This document shows, one piece after another, positions 35,252 to 43,026 of a stretch of 64,000 nucleotides of DNA. The DNA comes from Chitinophaga arvensicola. GTDB lineage: Bacteria; Bacteroidota; Bacteroidia; Chitinophagales; Chitinophagaceae. The stretch's first letter is position 1; each line of letters opens with the position of its first letter. The notes beneath the pieces were generated by a model. The model did no database searches. It was not told the origin of the DNA and saw only the letters and a list, made by a program, of their open reading frames with translations. Where the stretch lies: positions 248,001 to 312,000 of the forward strand of contig NZ_FOJG01000002.1 of assembly GCF_900110835.1 (NCBI RefSeq). Direction: 5' to 3'. The position numbers were made by a program, and so were the translations under genes.

Positions 35252-36958
35252 TTAGTTCTTTTTGATAGCCTTCACTTTGGCTTTGTGCTGCTTTTTGCCC
35301 TTCACATTTTCTCCTTTAATAGTAGCAGCCAGTTTCAGTGCTTCGTAAGAATTCACCATGCCACCGGTTACAGAAAGATCCGCAAAGTTAATTTTCTCGT
35401 CGGAAGATCCTGGTTTGTTCACCATGGTAGATCCATCCGGAAGTGGGGTGGCGCTTTTTTCGAGCACATATTTGAGTTGTCTGGCGCTGAGTTCAGGATA
35501 GTAGGAGAGTACCAGTGCTGCTACTCCTGCTACTACCGGGCTGGCCATACTGGTGCCGCTGGCGCTGCCGTATTTATTGCCACCTGGAATAGTGGAATAG
35601 ATCTGCACACCAGGTGCAAAAAGATCTACACCTTTCTTACCATAGTTAGAGAAAGGGGCTACTTTGTCATTGCCGTTGCCGATGTTGCTGGCGCCAACAG
35701 TAATGAAGTTGGTAGCTGTGCCACCACCCAGGTAATCCGGGTTGGGATAGTTGGCGATGGAGTCGTTATTAGCGCCATCATTACCAGCTGCATGGATCAG
35801 TAATACGCCTTTTTCTTCTGCATATTTCACGGCGGCATCTACCCAGTCTTTATGCGGGGAGAAAGGTTTACCAAAGCTCATGTTAATGATCTGCGCGCCG
35901 TTGTCTACCGCATAGCGGATCGCCAGGGCTACATCTTTATCTCTTTCATCACCGTCCGGCACTGCTTTAACAGCCATGATGCGCACATTGTCAGCTACAC
36001 CATCCATGCCTACGCCATTGTTTCTTACGGCGGCTATAATACCGGAAACGTGCGTGCCGTGGAATCCGAAGGTACCCATCACATCATTGTTACCGTATTT
36101 GTTGTCTTTGATATCTTCGAGGTTATCGCCTACAATCTTTTCCCTGTTGGCGTTTGGCATTACTTCGGAGCTTTCTGCCTTACGTTTCAGTTCATTCATG
36201 TATTCGTCGAACTCCATTTTAAATTCGCTGAAAGTAGCGGGTTCGTCACCTGCGCTTTTCAGCAAACGGCTCATGAAGTTACGGGCCAGTAATACATCCT
36301 GGTTAGTGGTCTGGATGCTGTCGAGTTGTGCCACATTGAAATCATCCTTACCCAGGTAGGTTTTAAGGATGGATTCGCATTTGTTCACATTTTCCTGGAG
36401 CTTCGACATGCTTTTGTATTGCACTTTAAACTGGGAAGTAGGCTTCTCCACTTTTGATTGCAATTGCTGCCAGATGGCATATTCTTTAGAATCTTTAGCC
36501 AGCGCGGAGTCCGGGTTACCGTACAGGTTTTTGTAACGGTAGTATTCACGGGCGGCTTCTTCAGAATCTTCTTTCAGGCTGCTGCCATCTTTACCTCCAA
36601 GGAAGTTCCAGCCGTGGATATCATCCACATAACCGTTATGGTCATCATCTTTGCCATTACCCGGAATTTCCCGGGTATTGGTCCAGAGGATGCTTTTGAG
36701 ATCTTCATGGGTAGTATCAATACCTGAGTCGATCACCGCTACGATAACAGGCGTACTTTTCTTGCCTTTTAACAATTCTTTGTAGGCTTTTTCTGTAGAC
36801 GTACCAAAAACGCTGTCGGTATCATAACTCAGTAAATGCCAGTTTTTGGGTACCGGGGGCTTACTTTGCGCTACTACGGTATTTGTTGTAAATGCAGTCA
36901 CCAATGCAACACACCCTGCCAGGACTGCAACCTCTCGGTTAAACAATTTCATGTTCAA
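35252..36958 (-). CDS. S8 family subtilisin-like peptidase with large insertion
   Basis: A 568-residue secreted serine peptidase. A signal peptide (about 1-31, ending VVAQ) is followed by a subtilisin domain with Asp77 (AVIDSGIDTTHED), His303 (GFHGTHVSGI) and Ser470 (SGTSMASPVVAG). In ordinary subtilisins Asp and His are only some 30-50 residues apart. Here about 170 extra residues, rich in Lys, Glu and Asp and probably helical, lie between them (about 120-290). The calcium-site-like NGKDDDHNGYVDD precedes the insertion. A Lys-rich tail closes the protein, and no T9SS tag is seen. It is probably periplasmic or outer-membrane associated. Confidence 0.93.
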   Translation of the reverse strand: MNMKLFNREVAVLAGCVALVTAFTTNTVVAQSKPPVPKNWHLLSYDTDSVFGTSTEKAYKELLKGKKSTPVIVAVIDSGIDTTHEDLKSILWTNTREIPGNGKDDDHNGYVDDIHGWNFLGGKDGSSLKEDSEEAAREYYRYKNLYGNPDSALAKDSKEYAIWQQLQSKVEKPTSQFKVQYKSMSKLQENVNKCESILKTYLGKDDFNVAQLDSIQTTNQDVLLARNFMSRLLKSAGDEPATFSEFKMEFDEYMNELKRKAESSEVMPNANREKIVGDNLEDIKDNKYGNNDVMGTFGFHGTHVSGIIAAVRNNGVGMDGVADNVRIMAVKAVPDGDERDKDVALAIRYAVDNGAQIINMSFGKPFSPHKDWVDAAVKYAEEKGVLLIHAAGNDGANNDSIANYPNPDYLGGGTATNFITVGASNIGNGNDKVAPFSNYGKKGVDLFAPGVQIYSTIPGGNKYGSASGTSMASPVVAGVAALVLSYYPELSARQLKYVLEKSATPLPDGSTMVNKPGSSDEKINFADLSVTGGMVNSYEALKLAATIKGENVKGKKQHKAKVKAIKKN

Positions 36959-37313
36959 TAATTTTCCCTATAAAAAACAACTAAAAATATCATGATGATA
37001 ACCTTAAAGGTAGAGAAAAAGCGGTATAACATTAAATTTTAATGATAAGCGCGCTATATGTTGGTTGATTGGGAGATTGACCGCCCTTTTTAACTCACTG
37101 TGGTGTTATTGCAGTCCGGTATATTCCCGTTTATCTTATCCTGATCCGTAGGTTCGACAATGCCTGTAACCACCTGTCACAATACCTTTTGAAGATCTGG
37201 AAGGGAGTCATAGTTTTACATTGTTCTTATTCCTCATACCCCTCATTGGCCAGATCTTCGTTCGGGATTTATTTTACTGGTATCGTTTTCTCATTTATTT
37301 AAATTTACCAATC
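36959..37313. other. Gene-free divergent spacer
   Basis: About 355 bp lie between the subtilisin gene (-) and the histidine-phosphatase-like gene (+). An open frame upstream of 37314 exists but lacks conservation signs. I see no convincing consensus promoter, hairpin or small gene. Both promoters are presumably here. Confidence 0.4.
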
Positions 37314-37847
37314 ATGTTGAAAGCTTTTATCATGGCCACTTTGATGGCTACAGGCCTTTCTGTGTCCGCCTCTGAACCAGAGGTAACCACCATTATTTTT
37401 GTGAATGCAGCTGAAATGGAGTCATCCCCTTCGGCAGATCCCGGCCTTAGTCCCGGAGGGCAGGAACAGGCCACCCAGCTGGCTTCTTCCCTGGAAGGAA
37501 CAGAGATTGCCGCTATTTACACCACCTTCCTGAACAGGGCCGTGCAAACCGTTACTCCCTTGTCCAAAGCTCATGACCAAAAGCTGGACTACTTCCGGAT
37601 CAACGGCGATCCCGACCAGACCAGCAGTACCTTCAAAGACATGATAAAGAAAAATAAGGGTAAAACCTTTGTTATTTGCAGTGATCCTGAAAATATTACT
37701 GCTATGTTACAGCATGCCGGGGTAAGGGGGAAAGTAATGAAAACCCTGTATGACAAAGGATGTGGACAGGTTTTAGTTGTCAAATACAATGGCACAAATA
37801 CCGCAGTAGCACAAAAGTTGAATATGAATATTCAAAAAAAAGTCTAA
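37314..37847 (+). CDS. Degenerate histidine-phosphatase-like exported protein
   Basis: A 177-residue protein with a short signal peptide (cut near SVSA-SEP) and the fold pattern of the phosphoglycerate-mutase/histidine phosphatase family: LSPGGQEQATQLASSLEGTEIAAIYTT. The catalytic Arg-His-Gly triad at the first strand (usually VRHGE) is replaced by VNAAEME. The second catalytic His region reads CSDPENITAMLQHAG where SHG would be expected. It is therefore probably inactive as a phosphatase and may have a binding role. The start at 37314 gives a proper signal peptide, and a start at 37221 would bury it. Confidence 0.75.
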   Translation: MLKAFIMATLMATGLSVSASEPEVTTIIFVNAAEMESSPSADPGLSPGGQEQATQLASSLEGTEIAAIYTTFLNRAVQTVTPLSKAHDQKLDYFRINGDPDQTSSTFKDMIKKNKGKTFVICSDPENITAMLQHAGVRGKVMKTLYDKGCGQVLVVKYNGTNTAVAQKLNMNIQKKV

Positions 37848-38085
37848 TATTTATATCCAGAAGAGTTTTTAATGGCTTCCCGCCATTGTCAACTTTTCTC
37901 ATAAGCATGGTTTCCGTTTAACGAAAAGCGGGGTTCTCTAACCTCGCTACTATTTTTAAAAACCATGTGGTCGATGTATGTAGAGAAGCAGTAACAAAGG
38001 TTGCTGGAACGATTTTAACAAGTAGCATTTTATCAACCGCTTTTAAAAATCTGATCGGGTAGCGTCTCCTGTCACGAAAATTAAA

Positions 38086-38111
38086 AGCTCCGGGGCCAAA
38101 GCCTCGGAGCT
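38086..38111 (-). terminator. Terminator-like stem beyond the ALDH gene
   Basis: AGCTCCGGGGC and GCCTCGGAGCT pair around CAAA. On the reverse strand the stem is followed by TTTTAATTTT, fitting termination of the lysine-degradation operon. One pair is A-C on that strand. Confidence 0.55.
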
Positions 38112-38147
38112 GAATGAATCGACAAATTTCACATTTGAATATTATAG

Positions 38148-38172
38148 CAGCGATCTGTTTAACAGATCGCTG
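38148..38172 (+). terminator. Perfect stem near the ALDH stop codon
   Basis: CAGCGATCTGTT (38148-38159) and AACAGATCGCTG (38161-38172) are exact complements. On the forward strand GTTTATTTTG follows, so it may act as terminator for forward transcripts, or bidirectionally. Confidence 0.55.
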
Positions 38173-38183
38173 TTTATTTTGTG

Positions 38184-39710
38184 CTACAGGTCAAACTTGA
38201 TCCCCTGTGCCAATGGCAGGCTATTGGAATAGTTGATGGTATTGGTTTGCCGGCGCATATAGGCTCTCCAGGCATCAGAGCCACTTTCACGGCCGCCGCC
38301 GGTTTCTTTTTCACCGCCGAACGCGCCGCCGATTTCTGCACCGGAAGTACCGATGTTTACATTGGCAATACCACAGTCGGATCCGGCATGAGACAGGAAC
38401 TGCTCCGCCTCACGCAGATTGAGCGTCATGATGGCGGAGGAAAGCCCTTGCGGTACGTCGTTCTGCATAGCAATTGCTTCTGCAAGCGTAGCGTACTTCA
38501 TCACATAGAGAATAGGTGCAAAGGTTTCATGCTGCACAATGTCGTATACATTTTCCACAGCAGCAATGCAGGGTTTCACATAACAACCCGATTCAAAGCC
38601 AGTCCCGGATAATACGCCTCCATCTACGAGGAAGGTGCCACCTTGCTGCTTCACCTGTTCAATTGTGCTGAGATACGCATCCACTGCTGCGGTGTCGATC
38701 AGCGGCCCCACATGATTGTGTTGATCCAGCGGATTGCCGATACGCAGCTGTGCATAGGCTTTTACCAGCCTGGCGGTAAATGCGTCATATACGCTTTCGT
38801 GAATAATCAGTCTCCTGGTAGATGTGCAACGCTGTCCGGCTGTGCCAACGGCGCCAAATACGGCGCCAATGAGCGACATATCAAGGTCTGCATCTTGCGT
38901 AATGATAATGGCATTGTTGCCGCCTAATTCCAGGAGGGAACGGCCCAGGCGTTCACCTACGGCAGCGCCAACGGCCTTGCCCATCCGGGTGGAACCGGTG
39001 GCCGAAACCAGTGGAATACGGCGGTCGTGCGCCATCCATTCGCCGGCGTCGCGGTTCCCCGTCACCAGGCAGCAAACGCCTTCCGGCACGTGGTTAGCCG
39101 CAAAAACCTGCGCTACTATATGTTGACAGGCCAAAGCCGTAACCGGTGTTTTTTCTGAAGGCTTCCAGATACAAACATTTCCACAAACCCATGCCAGCAT
39201 TGAATTCCAGCTCCAAACGGCCACCGGAAAGTTAAAAGCGGAGATAATACCGGTGATACCCAGCGGATGCCACTGTTCATACATCCGGTGTCCCGGACGC
39301 TCGGAGTGCATGGTGAGCCCATGTAGTTGCCGTGATAAACCCACCGCAAAATCACAGATGTCGATCATCTCCTGTACCTCTCCATATCCTTCCTGCAGGC
39401 TCTTTCCCATTTCATAGGATACCAGCTTACCCAGGTGTTCTTTCTGTTCCCGCAGGGCTACGCCGATTTGTCTCACAACTTCACCTCTTTTGGGGGCAGG
39501 CCAGGTGCGCCATTCTTTGAAAGCTTCCTGTGCTACTGCTACTACCAGGTCATAGTCTTCACGGGTAGCGCTTTTCACCGTGGTAATCTTTTTATTGTTT
39601 ACCGGTGAAACCGACGTAATATCCGCCCCATGAGCAGGCAGCCAGTGAGTACCGGTGCTGATGCCACTTTGCTCCGCAGTGATGCCAAATGCTTTTAAGA
39701 TGTCTTCCAT
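38184..39710 (-). CDS. Aldehyde dehydrogenase, ALDH7-like (aminoadipate semialdehyde type)
   Basis: A 508-residue NAD(P)-dependent aldehyde dehydrogenase. The catalytic Cys is in GTAGQRCTSTRRL and the general base Glu in LLELGGNNAII. The LELGGNNAI wording, FNFPVAVWSWN and the C-terminal GGGRESGSDAWR are as in ALDH7 (antiquitin), which oxidises alpha-aminoadipate semialdehyde. It is the last of three co-directional genes after saccharopine dehydrogenase and a DUF1338 enzyme, which strongly fits lysine degradation. The gap to DUF1338 is 23 bp. Confidence 0.9.
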   Translation of the reverse strand: MEDILKAFGITAEQSGISTGTHWLPAHGADITSVSPVNNKKITTVKSATREDYDLVVAVAQEAFKEWRTWPAPKRGEVVRQIGVALREQKEHLGKLVSYEMGKSLQEGYGEVQEMIDICDFAVGLSRQLHGLTMHSERPGHRMYEQWHPLGITGIISAFNFPVAVWSWNSMLAWVCGNVCIWKPSEKTPVTALACQHIVAQVFAANHVPEGVCCLVTGNRDAGEWMAHDRRIPLVSATGSTRMGKAVGAAVGERLGRSLLELGGNNAIIITQDADLDMSLIGAVFGAVGTAGQRCTSTRRLIIHESVYDAFTARLVKAYAQLRIGNPLDQHNHVGPLIDTAAVDAYLSTIEQVKQQGGTFLVDGGVLSGTGFESGCYVKPCIAAVENVYDIVQHETFAPILYVMKYATLAEAIAMQNDVPQGLSSAIMTLNLREAEQFLSHAGSDCGIANVNIGTSGAEIGGAFGGEKETGGGRESGSDAWRAYMRRQTNTINYSNSLPLAQGIKFDL

Positions 39711-39733
39711 TGTTGGTGTATTAATAGACTAAA

Positions 39734-40624
39734 TTAGGAACTTTTTTTTGTTTGGGCGGCGTAGGTGCTTTCAAAGATCTTATCGGCATTACCGGCCTCA
39801 AAGCCCTCGCGGCGGTGTTCCCGGCGGATGTCCTGCGCCGGCAGATGTGCAAATTGCGGCAATACTTTCCGCTCTGCAAATTCAACGTAGGAACCTGCAA
39901 TAGGGAACGTTTCGCCTCCCGCAAAGGTGGCGGTAATCATACCCGCCACGGTAGCACTTTGCAGCAAATTGCCATCCGGACTGGTCTTGATTTTACCACC
40001 TGCATCGTTCAGATGAAAGCCATGCTTTTCCAGGAATTGGTTGAAATCAGCCACCGTATTGTATCCTTCCGGAAGGTTATGTACGCTCACGGTGAAATGG
40101 TTCAGGTAATAACGGTTATAAATGACCCAGGCGGCATATTCACTTTCTGCTGCCAGTGCCTTGTAATCCGCCAGGGTAGGCGTTCGCCACAGAGAGCTGT
40201 GCAAAAAGGTATCTACAGCAGTGGCATCATCCAGGTTCAGCGCATTCACCGGATCCGTAATTACTTCGCGGGTATAGCTGTGAATGATTTGCTGCGCGGC
40301 AGGGCTCAGGTCATTCACCCGCAATTCACTGATAAAGATACGTGGGTACTGCGGCTCGGGCGGCGCATACCACCAGGCATCCAGCTTTTTTCCAGGGAAA
40401 TGGTATTGCTCCATTTTTGTGTAGCCGTAGTGAAGAAATATTTTTTCGAGCGACTGCACCCCCAGCTGTGGCACGCCCATGGTACGGAAAGCGATATGGT
40501 CGTTCTCAATATCATCCGCGTGCCGGATCATGCCTTCTTTTATCATGGCAGCAATAACGGCGCTTACGTCCGGCACCCTTTGCTGATAGCGTTCCATCAG
40601 CCCGTGTAGAATGTCTTTCAACAT
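39734..40624 (-). CDS. DUF1338 protein, 2-oxoadipate dioxygenase/decarboxylase-like (HglS family)
   Basis: A 296-residue DUF1338 (YdcJ/HglS) protein. Family knowledge: HglS in Pseudomonas is an Fe(II) enzyme turning 2-oxoadipate into 2-hydroxyglutarate during lysine breakdown. Likely metal segments are ENDHIAFRTMG near the start and RIFISELRVNDLS in the middle. The late GSYVEFAERKVLPQFAH is also typical. It is flanked within 11 and 23 bp by saccharopine dehydrogenase and an ALDH7-like gene, so a 2-oxoadipate role is well supported by context. It is shorter than proteobacterial HglS, as expected for this branch. Confidence 0.85.
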   Translation of the reverse strand: MLKDILHGLMERYQQRVPDVSAVIAAMIKEGMIRHADDIENDHIAFRTMGVPQLGVQSLEKIFLHYGYTKMEQYHFPGKKLDAWWYAPPEPQYPRIFISELRVNDLSPAAQQIIHSYTREVITDPVNALNLDDATAVDTFLHSSLWRTPTLADYKALAAESEYAAWVIYNRYYLNHFTVSVHNLPEGYNTVADFNQFLEKHGFHLNDAGGKIKTSPDGNLLQSATVAGMITATFAGGETFPIAGSYVEFAERKVLPQFAHLPAQDIRREHRREGFEAGNADKIFESTYAAQTKKSS

Positions 40625-40635
40625 GACAGTAACTT

Positions 40636-41706
40636 TTAGTTATAATATACCGCAAAACGGTTGTTGATCAGATCCTGGAATGCCACATCTTCCTGGCGTA
40701 CGAAGCCATTGGCTGGCAGCAGACCTTTTGCATGCAGGTCTATTACTGCACAGGCAGCGCCGGCAGTGGTCAGTTGTATGGCGGTAAAATCCCTGCCGCC
40801 AACAGCCTGGTTATAGATTTTACGTGAATAGGAGCGTTGTACCGAACGGCCATTTACCATGCCGGAAACGGATACAAATACCAACACCACATCCTGCGGG
40901 GTGAAAGGTATGCTATCTTCCATTATCTCCTTCAGCATTTCTCTTTTTTTATTGAGTTTCAGTTCATTCAGAAGTATTTTCATCAGGTGGCAATGACCGG
41001 GATAACGTACCGTTTTGTAATCGAGGTTATATACTTTCCGGTCCAGGATCTCTGCGAGGGCACCGAGTCCGCCGGAAGTATTAAAGGCCTCATACTCCAC
41101 GCCATCAAGGGCAAAGCGTTCGTAGCCTTCCATCGGCATTACTTCTTTGCGTTCTCCTTCATGAATGGCGTCACAGGGATTGCAGTATTCATTGATCAGT
41201 CCGTCGGTGCTCCAGGTAAGGTTGTACATCAGGCTGTTGGTAGGAAACTGTGGCAGCGCCCCCACACGGAGCCTGACGGCATCGAGTGTATCGAACTGTT
41301 TGGCAATATCGTGGGCCGCGATGCTGATAAAACCCGGCGCCAGGCCACATTGCGGCATGAAGCTGACATTGGCTTTGGTGGCTATTTCCCGGATGGCATT
41401 GGTAGTAGCTACATCTTCCGTTAAATCAAAATAATGGGTGTTGGCGCTGGCAGCTGCAGTAGCAATTTTTACATTCAGGAAAAACGGGCAGGCACTGAGC
41501 ACTATGTCCTGTTCTTCCAGCGCCTGTTGCAGCGAAGCTGCATTATTTACATCGAGAATGGCTTTATGGATGCGGGTATCAGTGCATTTCTGCAATAGCG
41601 CATCGTTGCTGTCTGCCAGCGTTACGATATAGTCGCCGGACTGTTGCAGGAGAAAGGCAGCGGTTTCGCCGATCTTACCGGCGCCGATAATCATTACACG
41701 TTTCAT
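40636..41706 (-). CDS. Saccharopine dehydrogenase family protein
   Basis: A 356-residue saccharopine dehydrogenase. The N-terminal Rossmann loop MIIGAGKIGETAAFLL binds NAD(P). FMPQCGLAPGFISIAAHDI and the C-terminal VRYPGHCHLMKILL match the LYS9/LYS5 C-domain group. It would cleave saccharopine to glutamate and alpha-aminoadipate semialdehyde, the substrate of the ALDH7-like enzyme downstream. The lysine-ketoglutarate reductase that makes saccharopine is not in the window. It heads the three-gene operon behind a 426-bp leader region. Confidence 0.88.
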   Translation of the reverse strand: MKRVMIIGAGKIGETAAFLLQQSGDYIVTLADSNDALLQKCTDTRIHKAILDVNNAASLQQALEEQDIVLSACPFFLNVKIATAAASANTHYFDLTEDVATTNAIREIATKANVSFMPQCGLAPGFISIAAHDIAKQFDTLDAVRLRVGALPQFPTNSLMYNLTWSTDGLINEYCNPCDAIHEGERKEVMPMEGYERFALDGVEYEAFNTSGGLGALAEILDRKVYNLDYKTVRYPGHCHLMKILLNELKLNKKREMLKEIMEDSIPFTPQDVVLVFVSVSGMVNGRSVQRSYSRKIYNQAVGGRDFTAIQLTTAGAACAVIDLHAKGLLPANGFVRQEDVAFQDLINNRFAVYYN

Positions 41707-42072
41707 AATCTGTTTGGAATTATAGTGAAGCGGAAAGCATTTTTGCTTCCGGAATAAGTGACGATATACACTTCTTCCAAACTACGTATAACCGTTACTG
41801 TTATATATGCATGAATACGTCTGCAGCGGGCAGCATACGCCCATGCAAATCAATACGCATACATCATCAGTAATGATGAAATAATAGCTTACAAACCACA
41901 CCAGTGGCTGAACAGGAAAGAAGTTGGAAAAGGGAAAGCCCGTGTGCTACCTATGGCACATGGGAGCAAGTGCTCCGGAGATAGGAGAGTAGAGAAAGCT
42001 GTATGTTTAACAGGTAGTTCATTCAAACTTGCAATGTGCGAAGCGAATATAGGGAAAATATATTAATTACAA
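41707..42072 (-). promoter_or_regulatory. Long structured leader of the lysine-degradation operon
   Basis: No open frame stands out between panB and the saccharopine dehydrogenase gene. On the reverse strand a TTTG-N18-TATATTCG promoter-like pair lies just after the panB terminator, giving a leader of about 330 nt. Within it CCC-TGTGC and GCACA-GGG form a strong hairpin (41939-41964). Adjoining it is GGAGC/GCTCC (41963-41976). The hairpin loop (CCTAT on +, 41950-41954) complements ATAGG at 41981-41985, allowing a pseudoknot. Another hairpin, CATCAT/ATGATG, lies near 41860-41880. No known riboswitch class is recognised. Confidence 0.45.
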
Positions 42073-42118
42073 ACGACGAACTTACAACTGTATAAATGAC
42101 TGGTTGCAAGTTCGTCGT
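42073..42118 (-). terminator. Terminator-like stem after panB
   Basis: ACGACGAACTT (42073-42083) and AAGTTCGTCGT (42108-42118) are exact complements, with CAAC/GTTG pairing further in. On the reverse strand TTTGTAATTAATATATTTT follows, suitable for panB termination. Confidence 0.65.
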
Positions 42119-42132
42119 GTTGACTATTATTG

Positions 42133-42948
42133 TTAGTATTGTTCGTTATCGTTCGGGAAATCTTTGGTTTTTACATCATTGATGTAAGCCTGTGTGGCGC
42201 CATAGATCTGATTGTAGAGATCCAGGTAGCGACGGAGGAAGCGGGGCTTGAAGTCTTTGTTGATGCCCAGCATATCGTGCATAACGAGTACCTGTCCGTC
42301 TACATACTTACCGGCACCGATGCCGATAATAGGAATATCAACGGATTCTGCTACTGTTTTTGCCAGTGTTGCCGGAATCTTTTCCAGTACGATAGCAAAG
42401 CAGCCTGCTTCCTGCAGCAGTTTGGCATCGGCAATAAGTTTATTGGCTTCGGCTTCTTCGGTAGCACGTACAGCGTAAGTCCCGAACTTATAGATGGACT
42501 GCGGGGTAAGACCCAGATGTCCCATCACCGGTACACCGGCAGAGATAATACGTTTTACAGATTCAATGATTTCTTCTCCACCTTCTATCTTGATACCGTG
42601 TGCGCCGGTTTCTTTCATGATCCGGATCGCAGAACTGAGTGCTTCCTTGGAATTACCCTGGTAAGAACCAAAGGGAAGATCTACCACTACAAAGCAGCGT
42701 TTGATAGCTCTCACTACGGAGGCAGCATGATAGATCATCTGATCCAGCGTGATGGGTAAGGTGGTTTCATGACCAGCCATTACATTGGAAGCAGAGTCAC
42801 CCACCAGCAGAATATCGATGCCGGCATCATCAAAGATGCGGGCCATGGAATAATCATAAGCGGTCAGCATGGAGATTCTTTCTCCGTCCAACTTCATCTT
42901 CTGCAGTATATGCGTGGTGACGCGCTTGATTTCTTTATGCACAGACAT
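42133..42948 (-). CDS. panB: 3-methyl-2-oxobutanoate hydroxymethyltransferase
   Basis: A 271-residue PanB that adds a one-carbon unit from methylene-THF to ketoisovalerate, giving ketopantoate for pantothenate and CoA. Typical segments are ISMLTAYDYSMARIFDDAGIDILLVGDSASNVMAGH near the N-terminus, VPVMGHLGLTPQS, and IGIGAGKYVDGQVLVMHDMLG. The Mg-binding Asp is in LVGDS. It stands alone, about 5 kb from panC and panD, which are on the same strand. Confidence 0.96.
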   Translation of the reverse strand: MSVHKEIKRVTTHILQKMKLDGERISMLTAYDYSMARIFDDAGIDILLVGDSASNVMAGHETTLPITLDQMIYHAASVVRAIKRCFVVVDLPFGSYQGNSKEALSSAIRIMKETGAHGIKIEGGEEIIESVKRIISAGVPVMGHLGLTPQSIYKFGTYAVRATEEAEANKLIADAKLLQEAGCFAIVLEKIPATLAKTVAESVDIPIIGIGAGKYVDGQVLVMHDMLGINKDFKPRFLRRYLDLYNQIYGATQAYINDVKTKDFPNDNEQY

Positions 42949-42950
42949 AA

Positions 42951-42985
42951 GCAGTAAGCTTTTAGCGTTTAGCTGTTAGCAATAG
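42951..42985. repeat. Five GC-rich-start heptamer repeats upstream of panB
   Basis: Five 7-bp units stand in a row: GCAGTAA, GCTTTTA, GCGTTTA, GCTGTTA, GCAATAG. All begin with GC, and the first four end in TA or AA. They start 3 bp before the panB start codon, so they fall in its 5' untranslated region. A related AGCTTTTAGC is found beside the palindrome near 18466. Such TTAGC heptamers are, from memory, common between Bacteroidetes genes. Confidence 0.6.
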
Positions 42986-43026
42986 CCGCAAAGGTGGTAA
43001 TATAAAAAGATAAATAAAAATGTTTT

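Larger units (their letters stand above)
37848..38183. other. Structured spacer between convergent genes
   Basis: The 336-bp spacer between convergent genes holds several stems. ATGGC/GCCAT lies at 37872-37886. An outer helix CATGGTTT (37906-37913) with AAACCATG (37960-37967) encloses GCGGGGTT-CTCT-AACCTCGC (37928-37947). Two terminator-like stems lie closer to 38183. No open frame stands out. A small RNA is possible for the 37906-37967 fold, though no family is recognised. Confidence 0.4.

Noticed and set aside
41817..41900. A 25-codon frame on the forward strand in the lysine-operon leader
   Set aside because: Composition is not protein-like, there is no positional coupling, and it is antisense to the expected transcript.
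41855..41960. GCCACTG-like and AGGAAAG pieces recalling a cobalamin riboswitch near the lysine operon
   Set aside because: The conserved order of the B12 box and the core elements is absent on both strands, so no known riboswitch is called. Only an unassigned fold is reported.
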